NCBI GenBank assembly: GCA_022425185.1
Contig: JAKMFY010000212.1
Span: forward strand, 1 to 10,113
DNA length: 10,113 bases
Origin: Candidatus Poseidoniaceae archaeon
GTDB taxonomy: Archaea; Thermoplasmatota; Poseidoniia; Poseidoniales; Poseidoniaceae
Direction of reading: 5' to 3'
The notes under the pieces were generated by a model, which saw only the letters and a list, made by a program, of their open reading frames with translations, did no database searches and had not been told where the DNA came from. The position numbers and the translations under genes were made by a program. Each line of letters begins with the position of its first letter. Position 1 is the stretch's first letter. Shown piece after piece: positions 1 through 5,591 of this stretch.

Positions 1-1062
1 GAATGGGATGTGCCAGTCCAACCAAAGACAGGTCAAGGCACAGTTGATTTAGACAGCGTTGATGGCGATTCAGACTCCAAATGGTTCGTTCTCGGCCTTA
101 TCCCTGCGAGTGAAAACATCAACGAAGGAATCGCTTCCCTCGGGAAATACCATCAAGCAGTTCGAATTTCAGGCTATCTTGTCGATGGTCCTGTCCTTTC
201 TCAGAATCCTCAAGGTGGAAACAATCGCGACGTTGGCGTAACCAACGACTGTATTGCTACAGCTGGAAGTTTCAACGTAAATCAACTGTTCTTCCTCGTT
301 ACTGAAATTGAATTTGAAGAATCCACAGTCAGTGTAAATGGTGAAGCTGATGATGAATACGTCTTTGGTGATGTACCCTTCCTTGGCCGTACTGGATTCA
401 TTCTCTTTGTACTCCTTGTTGGCATTGGCGGCGGTGTTGGAGCCTACATGTATTCATCCATGCGCGTCAGTATGAGTGCTCGAAGCATTGCATTGACGCT
501 TCTTGGAAAGGAAGGAGTTGAGAAGGCTGCTCAAGTCCAAAGAGATGTCAAGGGTGCGAAAGATGCTGGTATGATGACACCCGATCAACGTCGCAACGAA
601 CAAAAAAAGAAGAGCAGAACGCCACCTCCTGCAAAGAAAAATAAGAAAGAAAATGAAGACGATGGCTTCGGTTCATTTAGCATTGATAGTGCACTGAGTG
701 GAGGTTCAGATACACCTACAAAATCGGAATTTGGTTCTGGTAGCTCGGTCGTTGCATCAGAAGATGCAAAGCGCGTTGAGAAACAGATTAAGAAAACTGA
801 ATCTTTTGTCCCACCAACCTCCACCTTCGGAAGCAGTTCAGTTCCAACATCATCCTCGGTTCCAACGTCTTCTTCCGCTCCAACAAGCGTTCCATCATCT
901 CGCGCCCCACCAGCACGTGCTAAGCCTGAGGTTGAAGAGAAACCAAAAGTTCGACGCCGAAGAGCAGTGAAGAAGGCGGAGCCAGAACCTCAACCAGAAC
1001 CTGAAGAAACCAAGACCACCTGGGCTGAAGAGGAAGAAGAATTCTCAGACTTCAGTTTCTGA
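1..1062 (+). CDS. Single-pass membrane protein with low-complexity acidic cytoplasmic tail (5' end outside window)
   Basis: The reading frame is open at the left edge, so the true start lies upstream; a GTG at position 10 is probably just an internal valine. The first ~125 visible residues have mixed polar and beta-like composition, resembling an extracellular domain. One clear membrane segment follows (about 391-456, Gly-, Leu- and Val-rich), flanked by Arg on the C-terminal side, so the tail is probably cytoplasmic. The tail begins with a possibly helical stretch (about 457-600), continues with Lys-rich, Ser/Thr/Pro-rich and Arg/Lys-rich parts, and ends in a Glu run followed by aromatic residues. 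Two similar short motifs, FGSFSI (667-684) and FSDFSF (1042-1059), sit in acidic surroundings. The stop is 12 nt from the convergent lipid-kinase stop. I do not recognise the family; a surface or scaffold role is only a guess. Confidence 0.85.
   Translation, partial: EWDVPVQPKTGQGTVDLDSVDGDSDSKWFVLGLIPASENINEGIASLGKYHQAVRISGYLVDGPVLSQNPQGGNNRDVGVTNDCIATAGSFNVNQLFFLVTEIEFEESTVSVNGEADDEYVFGDVPFLGRTGFILFVLLVGIGGGVGAYMYSSMRVSMSARSIALTLLGKEGVEKAAQVQRDVKGAKDAGMMTPDQRRNEQKKKSRTPPPAKKNKKENEDDGFGSFSIDSALSGGSDTPTKSEFGSGSSVVASEDAKRVEKQIKKTESFVPPTSTFGSSSVPTSSSVPTSSSAPTSVPSSRAPPARAKPEVEEKPKVRRRRAVKKAEPEPQPEPEETKTTWAEEEEEFSDFSF
838..891 (+). repeat. Three degenerate tandem 18-nt units coding a Ser/Val/Pro/Thr hexapeptide
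   Basis: Three consecutive in-frame 18-nt units (838-855, 856-873, 874-891) encode SVPTSS, SVPTSS and SAPTSV, and a partial PSS follows. The units differ mostly at third codon positions, so the repeat looks old and kept at protein level rather than a fresh slippage product. It lies in the disordered tail of the membrane protein and probably acts as a flexible spacer. Confidence 0.75.
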
Positions 1063-1116
1063 AGCGCTATTGATTCAATGGAAGACTTGAACTTCTGAAG
1101 GAAGAACTTCCATTGA
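1050..1116. terminator. Convergent gene junction with two inverted repeats
   Basis: Two perfect inverted repeats flank the 12-nt gap between the convergent stop codons. The first is a 6-bp stem with a 3-nt loop at 1050-1064, CTTCAG/TTT/CTGAAG, across the stop of the left gene. The second has 10-bp arms, TCAATGGAAG at 1075-1084 and CTTCCATTGA at 1107-1116, separated by 22 nt, inside the 3' end of the lipid-kinase gene and including its stop. Neither is followed by a clear T-run, so a terminator role is inferred from position only. Confidence 0.3.
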
Positions 1117-2157
1117 CAGTGGAGTTGAACCAATGTTTTCTCCATCGATGTTGATCGCAGTGGGCTCGGGTGTTTCAATCCGCAATTCTTTGAATTGATG
1201 ATAGTCAACTCTTGGATGGAAGACGTGACGACCTTCTTTCTTGAGAAGTCCAAAGGCCTTCAGAATGTCTCTTCTGGTCATCTTTTTCAAGATTCCAATA
1301 TCCATTAATCCATCATCAAGAGAAGCTCCTGGAGCGAGTGGCAAGAGTGAACCACCTGTTTGACTGTTCTGGATGAGAAACAATGTAAAATCATCTTCCA
1401 TTTTATGCCCATCCAAATAGAGGCTTGCAGTTCTTCGATTATTGGCCATAATGGCCATGAGAATTCCGACATCGTATCGAATACTACCCATCCAACGCAT
1501 TTTTTCAGCCTTAATTGTTGAATCCACGCCAAGACCCCATGTGACCAAATTGTGGCTGTATCGAATCATCTTCCCCTTATTCTTACCAGGCAATCCCTCA
1601 GTCAATTCCACTCGTGCGAGATCAATGGACTGCGTTCCTCCATTGACGATTCTTGAAACTGCATCTTCCGTACTTTTTATTCCGAAATCATGCGCTTGGG
1701 AATTTCCAGTTCCGGCTGGAATCATTCCAAATCGAATTGTTGTGTTGTCTTTTGATTGCATCATCCATCCGGTAATGCTCTCTGAGAGACTTCCATCTCC
1801 GCCAACAACAGCGATTGCGTGATCTGGTTGAATATCCAGGGAAGAAGCGATGTCAACAAGATGACCCGAATGCTGTGAGACGTGCATTTCAACCTCAATA
1901 CCTGAGGTCTCAAGCAATTGTTTCGCTGCTTCTGCAACCTTCAACCCCTTCTTTTTACCAGAATAAGGATTGACGAGCATGAAGACTTTTGATGGCTTAG
2001 CACCTTCATTCGAGGGCTTTACAAACACTTTCGCAGGCATTGGCCGATGAATTCCCTTACTTTTTTTACTGCTTTCATCAGGTTGAAAACTCACGATTGA
2101 AGGCGTAGTTGAACCGTTTGAAGTCTCGCCATCTGTAGAGGCCATGTTTTCTGACAA
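1075..2157 (-). CDS. Diacylglycerol/sphingosine-kinase-family lipid kinase
   Basis: Predicted ATP-dependent kinase that phosphorylates a lipid hydroxyl, acting at the inner face of the membrane. The 360 residues start with a polar Ser/Thr/Lys-rich leader (1-55), then the DAGK catalytic fold: NPYSG at 63-67, the nucleotide-binding GGDGS at 119-123 and PAGTGNS at 147-153. The C-terminal beta-sandwich includes WGLGVD (207-212), APGASLDDGLMDIGIL (275-290) and NIDGE (336-340). The stretch after WG, with EKMRWMGSIRYDVG (218-231), and a later KKEGRH (306-311) resemble eukaryotic sphingosine and ceramide kinases more than YegS/DgkB. The start is TTG at 2157 because GGAGG (2167-2163 on the minus strand) lies 5 nt upstream; ATG at 2145 is the alternative, giving 356 residues. 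The family is secure. The substrate is unknown, and in an archaeon could be an archaeol-type or dietary lipid. It is divergent from ribD. Confidence 0.92.
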   Translation of the reverse strand: MSENMASTDGETSNGSTTPSIVSFQPDESSKKSKGIHRPMPAKVFVKPSNEGAKPSKVFMLVNPYSGKKKGLKVAEAAKQLLETSGIEVEMHVSQHSGHLVDIASSLDIQPDHAIAVVGGDGSLSESITGWMMQSKDNTTIRFGMIPAGTGNSQAHDFGIKSTEDAVSRIVNGGTQSIDLARVELTEGLPGKNKGKMIRYSHNLVTWGLGVDSTIKAEKMRWMGSIRYDVGILMAIMANNRRTASLYLDGHKMEDDFTLFLIQNSQTGGSLLPLAPGASLDDGLMDIGILKKMTRRDILKAFGLLKKEGRHVFHPRVDYHQFKELRIETPEPTAINIDGENIGSTPLSMEVLPSEVQVFH

Positions 2158-2246
2158 GAACTCCTCCGCATGAACTCTTCCCCATTTTAGGGATTAAACC
2201 AAGCACTCATGAAGAGATGGCTTCTGGCCTAAGTTGGAGGGTCAGG
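2158..2246. promoter_or_regulatory. Divergent promoter region between the lipid kinase and ribD
   Basis: This 89-nt spacer separates the divergent starts. It has an AT-rich core at about 2184-2198 (TTTTAGGGATTAAA) that could give TATA-like elements on both strands: ATTAAA at 2193-2198 lies about 50 nt before the ribD ATG, and TTTAAT on the other strand lies about 36 nt before the kinase TTG. GGAGG sites at both ends serve the two genes. No riboswitch-like FMN (RFN) element is visible upstream of ribD; the leader seems too short for one. Promoter assignment is inferred from spacing only. Confidence 0.4.
2236..2240 (+). promoter_or_regulatory. Shine-Dalgarno site that sets the ribD start
   Basis: GGAGG ends 6 nt before the ATG at 2247. 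It favours this ATG over an in-frame upstream ATG at 2217, which would add ten residues (beginning MASGLSW) not expected in RibD and has no comparable site. Confidence 0.75.
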
Positions 2247-3272
2247 ATGGATTGGTCAGAATCGGATGTCAAATTCATGCATAGAGCCCTTGCTGTGGCT
2301 GAACGCGGCAGAGGTAACGTCAGCCCTAATCCTCTTGTAGGCTGTGTCCTTGTCAAGGACGATCAAATCATTGCAGAAGGTTGGCACGATCACCTCGGGG
2401 GATTGCATGCAGAACAAATGGCAATCCATGATGCGGAGGCAAAAGGAAACTCTCCAAACGGAGCAACTGCCTACGTCACACTCGAACCGTGTAATCACTA
2501 TGGAAGAACGCCTCCATGCACTGAGGCTCTGCTTTGGTCAGGTGTCAAGAACGTGATTGTCGCACACCATGATCCAAATCCAACCGTTCGCGGAAAAGGT
2601 ATTGGTGTTCTTGAGAAAGCCGGAATCAGCGTCAAGACGGGGCTACTCGAGCGTGAAGCAGCCCAACAAATGCAACCATTCCTCCATTGGTGTGAACATC
2701 GCAGACCAATGGTTACAGTGAAAATGGCTGTTGATGCTAATGGTTCGGTTGATGACCGATCAGAACAAGCTCAACGCTTCACAAGTGAAGCCTGCTTGGA
2801 TGAAGTTCATCGATTGCGGATGGATTGCGATGCAATCTTAGTCGGTGCAGAAACCATACAACGAGACAATCCAACGCTCACAGTTCGTAGAGTCGAAACA
2901 GAACGACAACCTTTGCGAGTCGTTCTTGATCCCAAAGAACGTACTCCTTCGGATGCAACCGTATACAATGATGGTCACGAAACACTACGAATCGGATCAG
3001 ACTTTACTGGATTAATTCCTCTTCTCAACCGATTGGGAGACTTGCACCGTCAGCGAATTCTCGTAGAAGGAGGTCCAAAGACCGTTCATGCCTTCCTTGC
3101 TGAAGGATTAGTCGATGAGTTTTATCTTGTTCAAAGTGAAGTGGTTCATCAGCAACCCATTGCTTCCAATATTGATGATGAAGTCTTATCAAACTCAGGA
3201 CTTACTTTTGTTCGTAAGGAACAATGGGGAGATGAAACGGTATCTGTTTGGACGCGTACGCCCTTGCAGTGA
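2247..3272 (+). CDS. ribD: Bifunctional RibD: diaminohydroxyphosphoribosylaminopyrimidine deaminase / 5-amino-6-(5-phosphoribosylamino)uracil reductase
   Basis: Catalyses two steps of riboflavin synthesis after GTP cyclohydrolase II: zinc-dependent deamination of the pyrimidine ring, then NADPH-dependent reduction of the ribosyl chain. The 341 residues are near the usual length of fused RibD. The N-terminal cytidine-deaminase-like domain (1-145) has the substrate loop NPLVGCVLV (28-36), HAE at 54-56 with catalytic Glu56, and PCNHYGRTPPC (81-91), whose Cys82 and Cys91 bind zinc with His54. The reductase domain begins near 152 (RRPMVTVKMA) and contains HRLRMDCDAILVGAETIQRD (188-207) followed by NPTLTVR (208-214), and ILVEGGP (271-277). 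All key residues are present. It deaminates before reducing, the bacterial order; most archaea use separate enzymes in the reverse order, so lateral origin is likely. No other riboflavin gene is in the window. Its stop lies 12 nt from the 3' end of the opposing tRNA gene. Confidence 0.96.
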   Translation: MDWSESDVKFMHRALAVAERGRGNVSPNPLVGCVLVKDDQIIAEGWHDHLGGLHAEQMAIHDAEAKGNSPNGATAYVTLEPCNHYGRTPPCTEALLWSGVKNVIVAHHDPNPTVRGKGIGVLEKAGISVKTGLLEREAAQQMQPFLHWCEHRRPMVTVKMAVDANGSVDDRSEQAQRFTSEACLDEVHRLRMDCDAILVGAETIQRDNPTLTVRRVETERQPLRVVLDPKERTPSDATVYNDGHETLRIGSDFTGLIPLLNRLGDLHRQRILVEGGPKTVHAFLAEGLVDEFYLVQSEVVHQQPIASNIDDEVLSNSGLTFVRKEQWGDETVSVWTRTPLQ

Positions 3273-3284
3273 TACTGTTGAGAG

Positions 3285-3358
3285 CGGGCGATGCAGGATT
3301 CGAACCCACGTCCCCGGCTCCGAAGGCCGGAAGGATATCCAGACTACCCCAATCGCCC
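3285..3358 (-). tRNA. tRNA-Arg (anticodon TCG)
   Basis: The 74-nt minus-strand sequence folds as a full cloverleaf. Acceptor arms GGGCGAT (3358-3352) and ATCGCCC (3292-3286) pair perfectly, with discriminator G at 3285 and no encoded CCA. U8 is present. The D-arm contains GGGGTAGTCTGGATATCC; its stem is weak, with a G-U pair and one likely mismatch. The anticodon stem CCGGC/GCCGG is perfect; the loop CTTCGGA puts TCG at 3323-3321, reading CGA arginine codons. The variable loop is GGAC, and the T-arm GTGGG-TTCGAAT-CCTGC contains wobble pairs. There is no intron. The D-arm and anticodon arm resemble archaeal tRNA-Arg. CCA would be added by the nucleotidyltransferase. Confidence 0.96.
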
Positions 3359-3413
3359 ATTTCAATCCAGATGGCTTCCCTTTTTGAAGGGGTTGGTGTA
3401 AAGAAATCAACCT
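3359..3413 (-). promoter_or_regulatory. tRNA upstream region with candidate TATA-like element
   Basis: This 55-nt spacer lies between the DUF4190-like stop and the tRNA. On the minus strand CTTCAAAAAG (3389-3380) begins 31 nt before the mature tRNA 5' end, where an archaeal TATA box would be expected. The tRNA may have its own promoter or be read through from the gene upstream. Evidence is position and AT-richness only. Confidence 0.3.
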
Positions 3414-3845
3414 TCAAAGTGTTGCGAGGCTTCCACCGAGGAAAACCAATGGAATAAGATAGCCAAGAATTGTCAAATACCCAAGAATAAATCCAGCAAC
3501 TCCTTGACCTTCCCCAGTACCTGAACGTTTTCCTTCGCCGTGACCAAGATGGCCAAAGATGATTGCTAAAATTCCGAATAGCCATCCTATCGCCCAAGTG
3601 ACACAAATGAGCCAACCAAGCAAATAGCAGACAATTCCTAGAATTCCCATTACCAATCCAGTAACAGCCATACCGTTGCCATTTTGTTGAATCATAATTT
3701 GCTGGCCCATCATGGGTTGCTGGGTTGCGCCAAACAGCATTGGTTGTACTGGCTGAGCCTGCGTCATTTGTTGCTGAACTGGATTCATTTGAATCGGAAC
3801 CGGTTCAGGAGGTTGATTTGAGGGCATTGACCCATCTGGTTGCAT
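3414..3845 (-). CDS. Small DUF4190-like membrane protein with Gln/Pro/Met-rich N-terminus
   Basis: The 143-residue protein has two parts. Residues 1-57 are polar, rich in Gln, Pro and Met and without predicted structure, probably cytoplasmic. Residues 58-143 are hydrophobic: NGMAVTGLVMGILGI (57-71), a Trp-rich segment with AIIFGHLGHGEGKRSG (94-109) and GVAGFILGYLTILGYL (115-130), giving about three membrane segments. The IxFGHxG...GxGxAxxGxxLGY pattern matches DUF4190, a family of small bacterial and archaeal membrane proteins without known biochemical function. The start is ATG at 3845; there is no obvious Shine-Dalgarno site, and a CTTCAAAGT element begins 29 nt upstream, so a leaderless transcript is possible. 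A second Met at residue 7 is an alternative. The gene begins 39 nt after pckA on the same strand and could be co-transcribed with it. DUF4190 membership is by eye. Confidence 0.75.
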   Translation of the reverse strand: MQPDGSMPSNQPPEPVPIQMNPVQQQMTQAQPVQPMLFGATQQPMMGQQIMIQQNGNGMAVTGLVMGILGIVCYLLGWLICVTWAIGWLFGILAIIFGHLGHGEGKRSGTGEGQGVAGFILGYLTILGYLIPLVFLGGSLATL

Positions 3846-3884
3846 GGTTGGGCTTCAACCACATTTACTTTGAAGATTTCGTAA

Positions 3885-5477
3885 TCAAACTGTACGAGGA
3901 GCGGCTTCATTGACTGAAACAGATACACCTGCTGCATATCGCTCGAAATTTGTGTTGAACATTTCAGCCAACTTGTCAGCTGTTGCATCATAAGCACCCT
4001 TGTCTTCCCATGTTGTTCTTGGTTGCAGAACATCAGAAGGAACATCTGGACAGGATGTTGGTACTTCAAATCCAAATCGGCCATCTGTGATGTATTCGAC
4101 ATTGTCAAGATCACCGTCAAGTGCAGCGTTGAGCATGGCTCGGGTGTACTTGATCTTCATTCGATTTCCAACACCGTATGGGCCACCATTCCATCCTGTA
4201 TTGATGAGCCAAGCTGTTGAACCGTTTTGTTCCATTTTCTCTGAAAGAAGATCGGCGTAAACACCAGGATGCATGGGCATGAACGGTTCACCAAAGCAAG
4301 CGGAAAAGGTCGCTTGAGGTTCTTTAACGCCAATTTCAGTCCCAGCAACCTTTGCTGTATATCCTGAGATGAAATGGTAGGCTGCTTGTTCAGGAGTAAG
4401 ACGAGAAATCGGTGGAAGAACACCAAACGCATCACAGGTCAAGAAAATGACATTTTGTGGATGCCCTCCTCGTGAGTCGAGGGTTCTGTTATCGATGAAT
4501 TCGATTGGATAGGAACCGCGTGTGTTCTGTGTTTTGCTCACATCCGTAAAGTCAGGAACGCCATCTGCATCGAGAACGATGTTCTCAAGAACGGTTCCTC
4601 TGCGACGAGTTGTTGCAAAGATTTCTGGCTCGTCTTCTTCCGAAAGGTCGATGAGTTTTGCATAGCATCCACCTTCGAAGTTAAAGACGCCATTTGCTCC
4701 CCAACCATGCTCATCATCACCGATAAGAGCGCGCTTAGGATCTGCTGACAGCGTTGTCTTTCCTGTACCAGAAAGACCGAAGAAAATCGCTGTGTTTTCT
4801 CCATTTGTGTTTGCAGAACAATGCATTGGAAGGATGCCTTTCTTTGGAAGAATGAGATTCATAATGGAGAAAATTGATTTCTTGATTTCTCCAGCGTATC
4901 GGGTTCCACCGATGATGACCTCACCCGCTGCGTAATTGACGATAACAAAGCACTGAGAGTTCAGAGATGCATCACTCGCTTCGAAATGTGGTGCGTGGAA
5001 GACTGTGAAATCAGGGGTATGAGAAGCAAGTTGTTCAACGGATGGCCGAACGAACATGTTTCGAGCGAATGTACTGTGCCAAGCATTGTGTGTAATGACA
5101 CGGATTGGCAATGCTTCAGATGGTTCAGCTCCACATGCAAGGTCTTGCACAAAGAGATGTTCTTGCTCTGAAAGATACTCAATAACTTGAGCACGCAATC
5201 GCTCGAACGTTGCAAGGTCTGTGGAGATGTTCACATCTCCCCAATTTACGTCGTTTGTAGTCGATTCTTCGTCAACAATGAATTTGTCATTTGGAGAACG
5301 TCCAGTTCGCTCGCCAGTCTCGGTTACAAGAGCACCATGAGCACTTAGAACACCTTCATTGCGAGCGATAGAAATGTCGAGCAGTACATCGGTATTCAGG
5401 TTCCAATGAACTTCGCCTTTAGGGCTCAGTCCGTGCGCTGTTAGGGGGGTCGATGTCGGGGTGGAGGTCTCCGCCAT
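3885..5477 (-). CDS. pckA: Phosphoenolpyruvate carboxykinase (ATP)
   Basis: Converts oxaloacetate and ATP to phosphoenolpyruvate, CO2 and ADP in the cytosol, the entry step of gluconeogenesis (EC 4.1.1.49). The 530 residues match the usual length of the ATP class. Visible elements are RTGRSPNDKF (57-66, oxaloacetate-binding Arg), IGGTRYAGEIKKSIF (189-203, with the Tyr and Lys pair of the active site), metal-binding His219, the P-loop GLSGTGKTTLS (234-244), the kinase-2 motif LIGDDEHGW (251-259, metal-binding Asp pair), and NTRGSYP (318-324). Nothing essential is missing. The start is ATG at 5477: family similarity begins within about 20 residues of it, whereas the frame extends 46 codons further upstream through non-homologous sequence into the divergent gene. 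No strong Shine-Dalgarno site precedes it. The DUF4190-like gene follows after 39 nt. The GTP-dependent class differs in its motifs and is excluded. Confidence 0.97.
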   Translation of the reverse strand: MAETSTPTSTPLTAHGLSPKGEVHWNLNTDVLLDISIARNEGVLSAHGALVTETGERTGRSPNDKFIVDEESTTNDVNWGDVNISTDLATFERLRAQVIEYLSEQEHLFVQDLACGAEPSEALPIRVITHNAWHSTFARNMFVRPSVEQLASHTPDFTVFHAPHFEASDASLNSQCFVIVNYAAGEVIIGGTRYAGEIKKSIFSIMNLILPKKGILPMHCSANTNGENTAIFFGLSGTGKTTLSADPKRALIGDDEHGWGANGVFNFEGGCYAKLIDLSEEDEPEIFATTRRRGTVLENIVLDADGVPDFTDVSKTQNTRGSYPIEFIDNRTLDSRGGHPQNVIFLTCDAFGVLPPISRLTPEQAAYHFISGYTAKVAGTEIGVKEPQATFSACFGEPFMPMHPGVYADLLSEKMEQNGSTAWLINTGWNGGPYGVGNRMKIKYTRAMLNAALDGDLDNVEYITDGRFGFEVPTSCPDVPSDVLQPRTTWEDKGAYDATADKLAEMFNTNFERYAAGVSVSVNEAAPRTV

Positions 5478-5591
5478 GCTTCTTCGTATCGCGGTCTGTC
5501 TTTGTCCCTTTCTATTCGGCCATACGAAAATTAGAGCGGAATTGACCTTCAAGGGGGAGGTTTGAAACAGGACTTTGGAGGAGAGGATATC
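5478..5591. promoter_or_regulatory. Divergent control region between pckA and the giant membrane-protein gene
   Basis: The 114-nt spacer, the longest gene-free stretch here, holds both upstream regions. An AT-rich core GAAAATTAG (5526-5534) is at plausible TATA distance from both starts (about 50 nt from pckA and 60 nt from the other gene). TTCGTAT (5483-5489) and ATACGAA (5522-5528) form a 7-bp inverted repeat with a 32-nt spacer that brackets the probable pckA transcription start; it could be operator half-sites or chance. A purine tract GGGGGAGG (5553-5560) precedes the second Shine-Dalgarno site. Functional assignment is inference. Confidence 0.4.
5577..5586 (+). promoter_or_regulatory. 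Shine-Dalgarno site that sets the start of the giant membrane protein
   Basis: GGAGGAGAGG ends 5 nt before ATG 5592. An in-frame TTG at 5562 is less likely because the purine tract before it ends only 1 nt upstream, too close for ribosome binding. Confidence 0.6.

Noticed and set aside
1442..1822. 126-codon plus-strand frame antisense to the lipid kinase
   Set aside because: The opposite frame holds all DAGK motifs; this one has none and no ribosome-binding site.
2217..2246. Upstream ATG for ribD
   Set aside because: The ten added residues are unlike RibD N-termini, and the GGAGG at 2236-2240 lies inside this stretch, pointing to ATG 2247.
2158..2246. Possible FMN riboswitch before ribD
   Set aside because: The leader is under 90 nt in total and shows none of the conserved RFN-element blocks.
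3202..3615. 137-codon minus-strand frame crossing the tRNA and the DUF4190-like gene
   Set aside because: It runs through a complete tRNA and a better-supported gene in another frame.
5562..5591. TTG start for the giant membrane protein ten codons upstream
   Set aside because: Its purine-rich tract is only 1 nt away, too close for initiation, whereas ATG 5592 has a well-spaced Shine-Dalgarno site.
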